Assembly (NCBI GenBank): GCA_030512335.1
Contig: JAULSU010000005.1
Location: forward strand, 1,674,001-1,738,000
Direction: 5' to 3'
Source: Immersiella caudata
Lineage: Eukaryota; Ascomycota; Sordariomycetes; Sordariales; Lasiosphaeriaceae
Length of the DNA stretch: 64,000 nt
Below the pieces are notes generated by a model. It searched no databases. It had not been told where the DNA came from and saw only the letters and a list, made by a program, of their open reading frames with translations. Both the position numbers and the translations under genes were made by a program. How positions within the stretch are numbered: position 1 is the first letter of the stretch; each line of letters begins with the position of its first letter. Positions 20,316 through 30,447 of this stretch are shown here, piece after piece.

Positions 20316-21539
20316 ATGTCAACGTTCGATTTCCAGCGCACTGAAGGACTGTCACTGGAACTGGATACCGGAGTATTTATCCCGGAAAAGGCCGCCCGGT
20401 TGGCCAGGGTTTATGTCGGCGTCACGACCACATTGCTTTTCCTCTGCACTCTGACGTTTTTGGTACGGATATACCAACGGCTATGGCGCCATGGATGGAA
20501 GATTGGCTGGGACGACTACTTTATCATTGCTGGATACGTGAGGATCCCAACTTTTAACTCCCTATCTACCTGCCTAGATGGGTATCCTACCTATCCCACC
20601 CACCTTCGCTACCTTCGTGCTTTCGAGAAAGCATTTGCTGATATGGTCTCGTTTCCCTAGTGCCTCAGTGTGGTAACCTGGGCCTTCTTGCTCCCAGCAT
20701 TCACCCTAAATGCAGGCTTGGTTCCTACAGACACGCGCACTTCTCATCTCCGCCTCAGCTGGATCGCTATTGGGTTGTGGGGTATATCCATGACGTGTCT
20801 CAAGGTTTCCATTGCGCTGACGCTGTTACGCATCCAGCGCAAGTCCCTCCGCTGGCGCATCTTCCTGTTCTCTATCATCGGCCTCCAGGCCGCCTACGGC
20901 ACACTCAACTTGCTTTTCAACCTCGTCATCGCCTGTCGGCCGCTTGAACAGGCCTGGAACGTACGAATGACCACGGGGACATGCGTTTCGGTCAATACCA
21001 TACGAGTTGTCTCCCACGCGGGCTCGGTTGTGAACATCACAACCGACTTACTGCTATCGTTTGCCCCGGCACTGTTTCTAAGCAGGCTTCACCGTCCCCT
21101 TCTGGAGCGGATTTTTATCTGCTTCCTGATGGGCCTCGGCCTCTTCGCCTCGGGGTGGTCCATTGCTAAAGCGGTCATGATTGAGAAGTATTTCGATCCT
21201 GCCATATCATACGAGGAATCCGTCGCCGTCGGCGTGTTACTCAGCACCTACACCATCCTAGAACTCTTCACCTGCGCCCTAGCAGCCTGCGCCCCAGCGC
21301 AGAAGAACTTCCTCCAAGCGTGCTTGGGGAGGATAGGCGTGTCGTTGACGGATTCGGATTCACTACTAGGCCATTATGGGTATTACGTGAGCGGTCGTTG
21401 GATCGGTGGCTCACACAGAAACGGAGGATTCCGGATCCTGTCGCATGATGCCTGCGGTAGGACGGATGGCGCGGTTGATGACACGCGTCGGTGTCTCGAG
21501 TTGCTCGACAGACAGCGCGGCTTACCAACACGCTCTTAG
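20316..21539 (+). CDS. PTH11-like rhodopsin-domain membrane protein
   Basis: Exons 20316-20537 and 20661-21539 (123-base intron, GTGAGG donor, CCCTAG acceptor, phase 0) encode 366 residues with about seven TM segments. Diagnostic pieces are RLWRHGWKIGWDDYFIIAGY (the 'wDDw.i' box of fungal rhodopsin-domain proteins), IAIGLWGISMTCLKVSIAL, ACRPLEQAWNV, CVSVNTIRVVSHAGSVVNIT with TDLLLSFAPA, and YTILELFTCALAACAP. This is the family (PF20684) that includes the plant-infection receptor Pth11. No CFEM cysteine domain is present at the N-terminus. The ligand is unknown. The tail after 21300 is Gly/Arg-rich and poorly conserved; a further 3' intron cannot be excluded. Confidence 0.8.
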
Positions 21540-21689
21540 GCGAGAGATGAGTAGACTAGTTAGGCGGAGTCACCTCGCATGATGACCTCGCACGACGGAC
21601 GGTAGTGGTGCCAGACTGAGCGCGCTGCGCTGGTGCGTTGGCTTTTTTGGTGGATCAGGGACGACAAGTCACCGAAGGTGTGTGTGAGT

Positions 21690-23900
21690 GTCACCATCCC
21701 ATGACTTTCAGATACCCTACCTGAGATACTCGAGTTACATGAAGACAAACTTGGCTGGTGGCACATACAGCGCTTCTCCTCTTACCACTCAACCAGTTCT
21801 AATGTCAGCGACACCCAAAACTCGATACTTAGGCCTCTCCCTTCAAGATCCCCGCCACCAATTTAAAACACAGGTTATTCATGTTCAAGTGGACACAAGC
21901 ACGCCCTCTAGCTCACCGCCAACACATCGAAGTTTGTGTACAACATGTGAAACTTTGTTAACACCATTCGGATTTACCCGGCCTCCCCACCGATTTCACC
22001 TTCCGACAGTTCCGCACGTTCAAACACCAAGCAAACTTCCTTCTCCAGCTTCATTTACAACGAGTGCACGGTTTGCCGCCTATTTGTGGACGCCTTTGAA
22101 GGCTTCTTTGGGGCCATTCCGAGTCAGCCAGCAGAACTTCTCGAAAGGGCACTTTTTCAGAAATGGATATTCCTTCCGGAATCGTACATGCCCACTTCAT
22201 CCGACCCTGCACTCACTGTCACCTTGATTATTAGCGGTCAAAACCATCCGAGGAACTTCCCCATTCGCCTTTACCGAGCACAGGGCGACTCGTTTAATAC
22301 GGCAATATAAGACTAGAATTTCCCTCAGGTTCCCCCACAACTACCGGAAACAACTTTGGAGGCAAAGTTGGCATGTATCCGCTTGTGTTTGCGAGACTAT
22401 CGTGGGAATCACAAGGAGTGTCGCTTTGCAACTGATGCAGAAGATGACGAAAGAATGCCTCTGCCAAGGCGGGTGCTCAACTTGTCGCTATCCGACAACT
22501 CTGACGGAGAAGTTTGTCTACACGAATCACTCCGCGATGAGTCTGGGAGCTATATATGCCTCAGTCATTGCTGGGGCGGTGTAACGGCCCTCCAGACAAC
22601 TCGCAGCAACCTCCAGGCACGCAAGCTCGGCATCTCCCGGGATGATGTTCCTCAAACCTTTCGGGATGCCATTTTCGTGACTCAGGGCTGGGCATACAAT
22701 ATCTCTGGATCGACAGTCTTTGCATCATACAAGATGACCAGCAGGACTGGGAGGAGCAAACCCCTCTCATGTGCACAATCTAACCGCAACGCGTCCCTCA
22801 CGGTCGCCGCCACGCGGTGCCAAGACTCCACCGGGGCACTGTTTCCGCCATTTCAAAGGACTGTCAACAGTTTTGATGGCGCTGGGGTGCCGATTACCGT
22901 GGCACTGCACGTCCGCAGTCCCCATCTTGATATGCAGGTGACCGGGAGTCGGTATCCGCTGTTGGAACGGGGCTGGTTCTTCCAGGAAAGGCTACTTTCA
23001 AGGGGGGTTGTACATTTTGGATATGACGAGACGTTTTGGGAATGCATGACATGCAGTGACTGCGAATGTCAATGCTTGGATATGCGCGGTGGCTCCATTC
23101 TTGACCCGCCGTTGAAATCAATCCTTCATTGGAATTCCACAAAGGCCCCGCCAATTAGCCAACAAGAAGTATGGCACCGGCTAGTCGGGGAGCACACGGA
23201 CCTGAGCTTGACGTATCCCACGGATCGAGAGATCGCTATCATGGGACTTGTTGGAGAGATGAGGCCCTACAGCAAAGGACTATATCTCAGGGGCCTGTGG
23301 CAAGATTCGATCATATCCGATCTTGCATGGATGGACAGCGTACCGGCTCCAGCTAGATCTAAGCGCGGTCCAACTTGGTCATGGTGCAATGTCGATACCT
23401 GTTGCCATTACCTTCTAAACTCGGTTTGCGCAGGAGATGTCAAGTTCCTGGGTTGCGAAAGCTCTTCACCTGCTTCTGTGTCGGCAGTCGGCCATTCTGC
23501 AGGGGATTACTAAAAATCTCAAGTTGACTGTCTTGCGATAAATGGAGCAGTTTATTGAGGAAGGTCCAGTAACACCGGTCTCTCACCAGAGGCGTTTCGT
23601 AGAGATTGCGATCCAGGAGAGACTAGGTGGTTGCAGAGCTCATTTAGCTTGCCGGAAGTATGGATCGGAAAATTCAACGACAGGCTCCCAAGATGGCTCC
23701 TTTTTCGGCCAGACTACTTCACGCTTCCATTCATGGCAGAGGGAGAGCAGCTTTTTTTGCGTTCCATTTGTTTTCTGCGACAGCAAGGAGATGTATACCC
23801 GTATGACAAGTTGTGGCATTTTGCTGCGGTGTGTGAATGAGCAGCTTCAGCGGTACGAGAAATTAGGTGCGATGATTGTTTAAATGGGAGTTGGAGGACT
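21690..23900 (+). pseudogene. HET-domain protein, multiply frameshifted
   Basis: Pieces of one HET protein lie in order in different frames: LCTTCETLL (21930-21960), FIYNECTVCRLFVDAFEGFF (22045-22115), then a 385-codon frame at 22356-23513 with GSYICLSHCWGG, DVPQTFRDAIFVT, RNASLTVAATR, LLERGWFFQERLLS, PTWSWCNVD, and finally PRWLLFRPDYFTLPF near 23690. Within the long frame the expected core LWIDSLCIIQDDQQDWE is read only in another frame between about 22685 and 22783. So two opposite indels leave the frame open but scramble some 33 residues. Stops and shifts elsewhere make a working protein unlikely. Confidence 0.7.
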
Positions 23901-24782
23901 CGATGCCTTCTGAGAAGAGCTGGAGATGAGGACACTCGATCTCATCTAGGGTATCAACAGATATCTGCCGATCGATAGCAAGCCAGCTCAGACCCAGCAA
24001 CTTTCAAGTGTGAAGTGATGTTTGTGGGAAAGATTCCCATTTCCAACGAGCGCCAAGACCTGACGTGCGCCGCGGACTCTAGGACACTTCGGGACCGAGG
24101 GGCTGGAGATCAGCAGCAGCAGCCGCATCGGCGCACCGGCGCCCAACGGCTCCGACCCAACGCCCTGAAATAGCGCGACACCCCCTGCAGCGTCCCTCAG
24201 CATCCAACCATTCCTGGGCACTTGCAGCAGGCCGCGCAATCTCTCCTCATCGACGACCTGACAACGTTTCATAGGGCAACATTAACCTCGACACCGCGGC
24301 AAACCCACCCATCCATCATCAGCGCGATCGTCGCTGATCTGACGCCGGCTCGAGCCATCTACCGCAACCCGGAGTGTTGCGCACGCACCGCCCGCTGACA
24401 AACGGTAATCGCTGACTGGTTCGTCCCAGCTTATTTTTTGGTGGGTCGCGCTGCGGCTGAAGCCCGTCCCCCCATCGAGGGTCCGAAAAAGTGGACGCCA
24501 CGGCTGTGCCGCGCTGCCCGCTGCGCTGCGCAGCAACCCCAGACAACGAACGAAATGAGATCATTGGGCGCTGTGGCCGCACACCCGGGCCACACCCCCT
24601 GCTGCGGCTCACGGTGCGACGCCACGGCATGCGGTTCCCCAAGATTAAAACTCCCCTGGTCCCCGGAGGTGACGCGGAGCTACTAGGATGCTCGGCCTTT
24701 CCCCGTTCTCTTTTTTTTCTCTTCGACTACTGACGTGTATTTCGTGACGACGACTTGACTGTGCTTTGCGTCTGAGACAGCC
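23901..24782. other. Intergenic / 5' flank of cytochrome b561 gene
   Basis: GC-rich, with overlapping chance frames on both strands around 24280-24690. No domain is recognised in any of them. It presumably includes the promoter and leader of the gene starting at 24783. Confidence 0.4.
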
Positions 24783-25680
24783 ATGGGTTCACAACATCGC
24801 GTTGCAACGGCCGCGATGGGGGCAGCGCTGTTTGGTAGGTTTTGAGACATGTTCTGAAGGGAGGCAGACGCTAACGAGTCAACTAGCCTCCGTCGCGAAC
24901 GCGCAGTATGGCGGGTATGGTGGAGGTGGAGGTGGCAGGCCCGGCGGGTCGGGCTCGGGGAATGGTAACGGTTTTGGGAATGGCGACTTTGGCAACTTTG
25001 CAAACGGCGCTGGGTTTGATATCGATGCTGCCACGCGGGCGCGCAACATTCACGGCATCCTCGGCGCGCTCGCCATGGTTATTCTCTTCCCGCTTGGCTC
25101 CATCTTCATGCGTGTCATTCCCGGCCGGTTTGCCATCTGGATTCACGCCGCGGCGCAGATGATTGCGTATCTCGTCTACATTGCCGCCGTTGGTTTGGGT
25201 ATCTACCTGGTCAGGATGGTGCAGATTCCGTTCGGTGGTGGTAGCTTGGTATGTTCCCGATTGATGTTGGTTCAAGACAAAGAACGTTGCTAATACGAGA
25301 CGCAGTTGACCAACCCCAACACGAGCTACCACCCCATCATCGGTCTCGTGGTCCTGGTTTTCCTGTTCTTCCAGCCCATCCTCGGCGCCATCCATCACGC
25401 CAAGTACAAGAAGGTCGGTGGCAGGCAGATCTGGTCGTACCTCCATCTGTTCAACGGACGCATCTTCATCACTCTCGGCATTGCCAACGGCGGCCTGGGT
25501 CTTTGGATGGCTAGAGAGTCGGACAAGCTCAAGACTGCATACATTGCCGTCGCTGTCGTCATGTGGGTGCTCTGGATGCTGTCGGCTGTGTGGGGCGAGT
25601 GGCGTCGCTGGAGGGCTATCAAGTCTACAAAGTCTGGCGTCCCTGGCAAGTCGAGCGACAGCGGAAGGGCTCAGTTCTAA
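24783..25680 (+). CDS. Cytochrome b561-domain membrane protein
   Basis: Exons 24783-24834, 24887-25248 and 25306-25680 (GTAGGT and GTATGT donors) encode 262 residues. A signal peptide (MGSQHRVATAAMGAALFASV...) is split by intron 1. A Gly/Asn-rich linker follows, then five hydrophobic helices. The histidines expected to ligate two haems are in ARNIHGILGAL, IWIHAAAQ, TSYHPIIGLVV and IWSYLHLFNGR. This is the Cyt_b561_FRRS1-like fold that usually sits behind a DOMON domain; here the DOMON domain is absent. It would move electrons across a membrane; donor and acceptor are unknown. Confidence 0.87.
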
Positions 25681-26313
25681 GCGCACTGTAACGGGCAAAT
25701 GAGGGGAGATCCGGAGGCGTTGTTGGCAGCGACTGCAGATATGGGGGCTATAGGGGCGATTGAGGCGTTTTTGCTTCGTTGAATATCTGAAACAGCAATT
25801 GTAGTAACAAAGTGAACCTGTCAATAGTTAGTTAGAATGATACCTTGTTGATTTCTAGCCGTTGGGTGGCATGTCAGGGCAGCATTTGCTCACAGTGGGG
25901 ATTGTGTCAAATGCCCACAGGTTCGCACTGTATTGCAACATCGCCTTGAGCTCAATCTGGACGTCGACTCTTGTTTTTGACGGGATTCGGCAGAAGCGAC
26001 GGCAACAACTTAAAGTTCGACAACTCTATATCGGCAAGATGACATTGGGGGTCTCACCGAAAGTCAACAGCCTGAGTTTCAGTGAAAAAGCTCTGCAAGA
26101 AATGCCCCACTTTTCGACGCATCAGGTCGCCGCTCAAGGGAGAATTCTCTCCGAAATCAATTTAGCGAATTTACGGATTCCGACAGCTGACTCCGCCATC
26201 ACCCAGCCGCAACCACGCCTCAACCTCTCTGGATGGAGTCGTCAGCAGCGCTGTATCGATATTTCGGTCGCTTCTCTTGCAGGTGATCGTAATATCGGCT
26301 GTCGGCGGGGAGG
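25681..26313. other. Intergenic
   Basis: About 0.6 kb. A 175-codon frame at 25862-26389 overlaps the next gene's start in another frame and shows no domain, so I do not call it. Confidence 0.4.
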
Positions 26314-27522
26314 ATGGAGTCCGCGCTGCCGAATTCACCGCCAGTCCCGAGTTCCGATATCGACAGTCGCATTCACGCGGACTTGGTGACGCTCATCATC
26401 ACCACCTCGCCGACGCCATCAGCGCCCTCGACGGAGCTCCTGGATCAGATCCTGCAGTCCTTCGAGCGTCACTGCCCCACGCTCAGCGAATGCCGCGTCA
26501 TTCTCGTCCTCGACACGTACGACCGCGTCGGTAGCGCGTCCCGCCTGAAAAAGGGCCAAGTCTTACCTGAGGGGGCCGCCTGCTTCGAGCAGTACAAAGA
26601 AAACGCCAAGCGCGTCATCCTCGAGCACTATTCCAGGAACTCCGAGAACCTCAACGACGATGACGGCTACAACAGCTCCGCACCGGACCTTATGTCCGTC
26701 TCCTACGCCGAAGCCGAATACGGCGCCGACACCTACCATCAAACCACCAACGCGGCCAACCTCACCATAACCCGCACCCAAGACCACCGCATCACCTTCA
26801 TCGAACCCGCCCAGCGCATCGGCTTCGGCCTCGCCGTCCGCTCGGCCCTCCGACTAGCCACAACCCCCTACGTCTGGATCCAACAACACGACTGGTCCCT
26901 CGTCTCCGACATCCCGCTGGGCCCCCTACTCGACCTCATGATCCAACAGCAGCGCTTCTCCTCCTCTTCACCTTCTCAAGACCCAGAGGACCTCTCTTCT
27001 CACAATACCCTCTCCGTGCCCATCAAATACGTCTGCTTCCCCTCCGTCCGCATGCTGTCATATGCCATCTCCGCTCACGTCCGCGACTTCGCTGCCCTCC
27101 GTGCCCTGACGAATCTCTACAAAGGGACCTTCTCACCCCCTTCCAGTACATCGCAGCCCAAAGTCAAAATCCCGCTGACGCCGCTCTTCTTTTGGCATGA
27201 TAAACCGCATCTCGCCGAGACGGAACATTATCTGGCGCAGGTGTTTCCTAACAGGTTGGCGATGCCGCGCGGGGGGTTCATTGAGGATACGGTGGGGCAG
27301 AGGGCGAGGGATGAGATGAAGAGCGGGCTGTGGAGGAAGTGGGCGTGTTGGCTGTATTATCCGGAGGAGGGGAAGAAGTTGTGTGTGAGGCATTTGAAGG
27401 GGAGGACGTGGAGGGGGACGGAGGCGGAGGCGAGGAAGAAGGTGGAGTGGCTGAGGAGTAGGGGGATGGGTGTCGAGGTGGGGGCATTGGGGGGGGTTGA
27501 TGGGGTTGATGAGAGGTCATGA
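26314..27522 (+). CDS. Conserved fungal protein, possibly glycosyltransferase-like
   Basis: Single exon of 402 residues from the ATG at 26314 (MESALPNSPPVPSSD). It has LVTLIITTSPTPSAPSTELL near the start, CRVILVLDTYDR, the segment ATTPYVWIQQHDWSLVSDIP, VCFPSVRMLSYA, PLTPLFFWHDKPHLAETEHY and PRGGFIEDTVGQ. The alternation of short beta-like strands, the 'dTyD' element and the WIQQHDW element recall GT-A-fold sugar transferases, but I cannot assign a family with certainty. No signal peptide or TM segment. Codon use changes at about 27230, where G-rich codons replace C-rich ones with no break in the frame. Confidence 0.65.
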   Translation: MESALPNSPPVPSSDIDSRIHADLVTLIITTSPTPSAPSTELLDQILQSFERHCPTLSECRVILVLDTYDRVGSASRLKKGQVLPEGAACFEQYKENAKRVILEHYSRNSENLNDDDGYNSSAPDLMSVSYAEAEYGADTYHQTTNAANLTITRTQDHRITFIEPAQRIGFGLAVRSALRLATTPYVWIQQHDWSLVSDIPLGPLLDLMIQQQRFSSSSPSQDPEDLSSHNTLSVPIKYVCFPSVRMLSYAISAHVRDFAALRALTNLYKGTFSPPSSTSQPKVKIPLTPLFFWHDKPHLAETEHYLAQVFPNRLAMPRGGFIEDTVGQRARDEMKSGLWRKWACWLYYPEEGKKLCVRHLKGRTWRGTEAEARKKVEWLRSRGMGVEVGALGGVDGVDERS

Positions 27523-28829
27523 GAGGGAGATATAAGGGGTGTGATGGGAAGTTGTGATGGGGGATTTAGGATTTTCATGGCGTTTTGGGGGTGGGTTATA
27601 TGGGTTGGGGCATTCATCGGAATTGGGAGGAAGGGTTTCCGCCGCGAGTAGGCTATAGTTGGGTATATCGCCATCTGGAACAAGAACATGGCCACTCTAT
27701 AGGTTTCAGCGAGGACAAAGACCAGAAGTGTTTCAACACTTTGGACAATCTAGGCCCGTTATTAATACCTCTGCATCAAATCGCGCCGTGTTGAATGCAA
27801 ACACACCTCAGGAACCACTCGTTCAGTTCCATCAGACCATATAATGTTTCTCCCCGGACAAACATCTCCATCGCCCATGACTAAACGCGGCATCAACCAA
27901 AGCATTCATCTGTGGCAGCTACTCCTCCGGGGTCTCGAAAAATCTCTCCGGGCAGGACGTATCGGCATCGTCTCCAACAGTCTTTTTGTCCATCATCATG
28001 CCCACAAAAGACACTCCAATGACTATGCCGAATGGGATGAGTTGCGCGTTGGACGTCAGAGTCCTCGCCGCCGGGTTTCTTTGAATCATGCACCTGCATC
28101 TTTCCTTTTCCGTCTGCACCGCTCTATGCTTCAATTTAGTGGTACACGCCTGCAGGTTGCAGAAACATTCTCAGGGGTGAACCCGGTTAAGCTTTGCACA
28201 GCCTGTGAGCCCTTCTTCCTTCGGCGATCGACCTTACTAGGATTACTAGGTAGCTTTCTTTCTACTCCAGGTTGTCGGCCTTGTAACCCTCTACATTCAT
28301 AAAAACAAAGGCATCATCTCGGTCGCTTAAACCTAACATCAGCTTTGGAAATATGGACAGAATGCGGGTATCAGCCCCCTTATGCCTCCCCTATCAAGTA
28401 CGCAGCAAGATGTTAATTCGAAGGTTGACAGTACTGGCTGTTGCCGTTGTCCTGTTTGACGACTACCTCTTTGGGTTGCTTCCGGAGACTTTGCGGGGCT
28501 TCTTACGCAAGAAAGACTTTCCCCTCCTTGCCGCTACGCCTGGCTCGGTTTGCATGACACTCTCTTTGGTCGTCGTTGGCAATGTCTTTGTTTTATCGGG
28601 TCACTGAACAACACCACGATGCTACTGCACGTATACGTTTGCCCAGCCTGGAGATCCAGTTTATGTGTGTACGTTTCTGTTTCCCTTCTTCCTTTTTCAT
28701 CCCCTGCTGCTTTACCAACTCCCATTTCGAGCAACTGGACAAGAGTTGATCAGTTCGGAGAGACCACATGGGCCCACAGCGTTGCAAATTAGTTATACGA
28801 AGAATCGTTTCATGAAGTATTGCTGTCTG
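27523..28829. other. Intergenic, no supported gene
   Basis: Short frames only. On the minus strand near 27919-28100 a 56-codon ATG frame has a hydrophobic run (LIPFGIVIGVSFVGMMMD) that could be a small membrane protein, but it lacks other support. Confidence 0.3.
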
Positions 28830-30248
28830 GCCTCAAGTTTACGGCTCCGCGCTTCCCAACACCTTCTTTTCAGCTACCCAACAACTCGGAGATTCAGTCA
28901 CTAGCTACAAGTTGGCTGTCGGTACGAACCACAGTCCTTAGAGCGAGACTCAATTGCATATTCCTGGAGATTCACTATACGACGGAGGAGCGATCGTGGG
29001 GGTCGCCAAACTCATCCATATCCAAGATAAGGTGCAATGAGCGGAGACCACCCGTGATACCCGAAGGTCTCTATGTCAGGGAAGGCTGTACCCCCTTCCT
29101 CACTAATCGCAGATACGTTATGCTACGCCAGCGAGCGAGCTCACAATATGTGCTGGGATTCAACAACACCCAAAGGTTCCCACCCACCGGGCCTGAAAGC
29201 CGTTGACGGCGAGCAACATGCAGATCGACATCGTTTCGAAACTGACCAAGGATTCTACGTGTCCTTTAAAGAGGCCATGTTGACCGGCGATATTTAGGCC
29301 CAAGATTTTGGCCGTGGTAAGTACCCATGCCTTACAAATCATACCTAACCATCGGGGACTGCCCGGCCTTCATACCCTGCGGTGAAGAAACCGTGGGCGG
29401 CTGCGCAGCTTCAAGCAGGTCGCTGGCCCTGAGTAACCCCTACTTGGAACTACGAGACGCCGATGTCATCTTCCCGCTACCGGATCTGAACATCCAGAAT
29501 CTCACCCTCGCCCCGACGCCAGACTAAAGTTGCACGTCTATGGCATCAGCCGCTGGCTAACTCACTGGTCAGGGTACGCGGGTACCAACGTTACGACGTC
29601 ACCCTCCGCGTACGACCGTAACGGGAACAACGCCACGGAGTGGGCATTAACACGCTCGCCTCGCCGTATATTCGAAACCATCACCTCACCACAAACACCC
29701 AACCATCTCTCCCTAGACGGCCTCCGCGCACAAGACGACTCATCACGAACGAAACTAACAGAGAAAATCGAAGAACATTAGACGCGGCACACGGTCCGCT
29801 GCGCCAGGACAGATCTCACAACAACTCGCGGTTTTGAGCCCCCGAGGGCAGTCAACGCGACGCTGGTGGACTACCGGACGCAATGACTCATCCAAAACGA
29901 AGTGTCAACCGCGATCTTGCAGGGGCTTTTGGGGGCGGCATTTGCGCTTCTGGCTGTCGGACTAGTCCTTGGACGTAGAGGAAACAGGGTCAAGCTGTTG
30001 CCGTTTCCGCCGACAAGTGTCGGGGCTGGCTTCTTCTTTTGAATGGATCGAAGATTCTTGGGGGGCTTAGAGGAGGAAATCTATCCAATGAAGAGGAGGA
30101 GAAGTCTACGCCGGTGAGGACGGCGGGGATATTACCCGCGGGAGCGGCGCGCCTTGGGGACAAGGAACCGAGGGCTATTTTTGAAGTGCCTGGGAGATTT
30201 TATTCTCTTAGGGAATGGGAGACGGATGAACCGGTGACGGGAAAGTAG
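28830..30248 (+). pseudogene. DUF3433-like membrane protein, decayed
   Basis: Scattered plus-strand pieces recall the large fungal DUF3433 membrane proteins. They are a segment with LATSWLSVRTTVLRARLNC (about 28895-28960), NNATEWALTRSPRRIFETI (29625-29685), DYRTQ-stop-LIQNEVSTAILQGLLGA (29870-29935), KLLPFPPTSVGAGFF (29990-30040), and a late part with LPAGAARLGDKEPRAIFEVP. In the living family the phrase is close to 'LVQN..STRILQGLLG......LP..P.SIA'. Stops at 29884 and 30039 and several frame changes separate them. Assignment is from memory of family wording and is uncertain. Confidence 0.4.
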
Positions 30249-30259
30249 TTGGGGATGTT

Positions 30260-30278
30260 GGGGGGGGGGGGGGGGGGG
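30260..30278 (+). repeat. G19 homopolymer
   Basis: An uninterrupted run of about 19 G followed by tgggtgggggg, just downstream of the decayed gene. It is a second long G-tract in the window and is potentially G-quadruplex forming. Confidence 0.85.
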
Positions 30279-30447
30279 TGGGTGGGGGGTACTCGTATAG
30301 AATAGACTTTGAGGAGGCTCCTGACGGGGCGACGTTGGGTGAGAGGGATTCATAGCAGAGAATAAGTCATGGCTTACTACCCCGTCATGAAACTGCGCAT
30401 TCGGCTCATAATTCCGCCGGCACCTGTCGATTCCATCCGGCGTTCTT

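Noticed and set aside
26277..26534. 85-codon frame overlapping the start of the 26314 gene
   Set aside because: Out-of-frame shadow of the longer, better-structured coding region.
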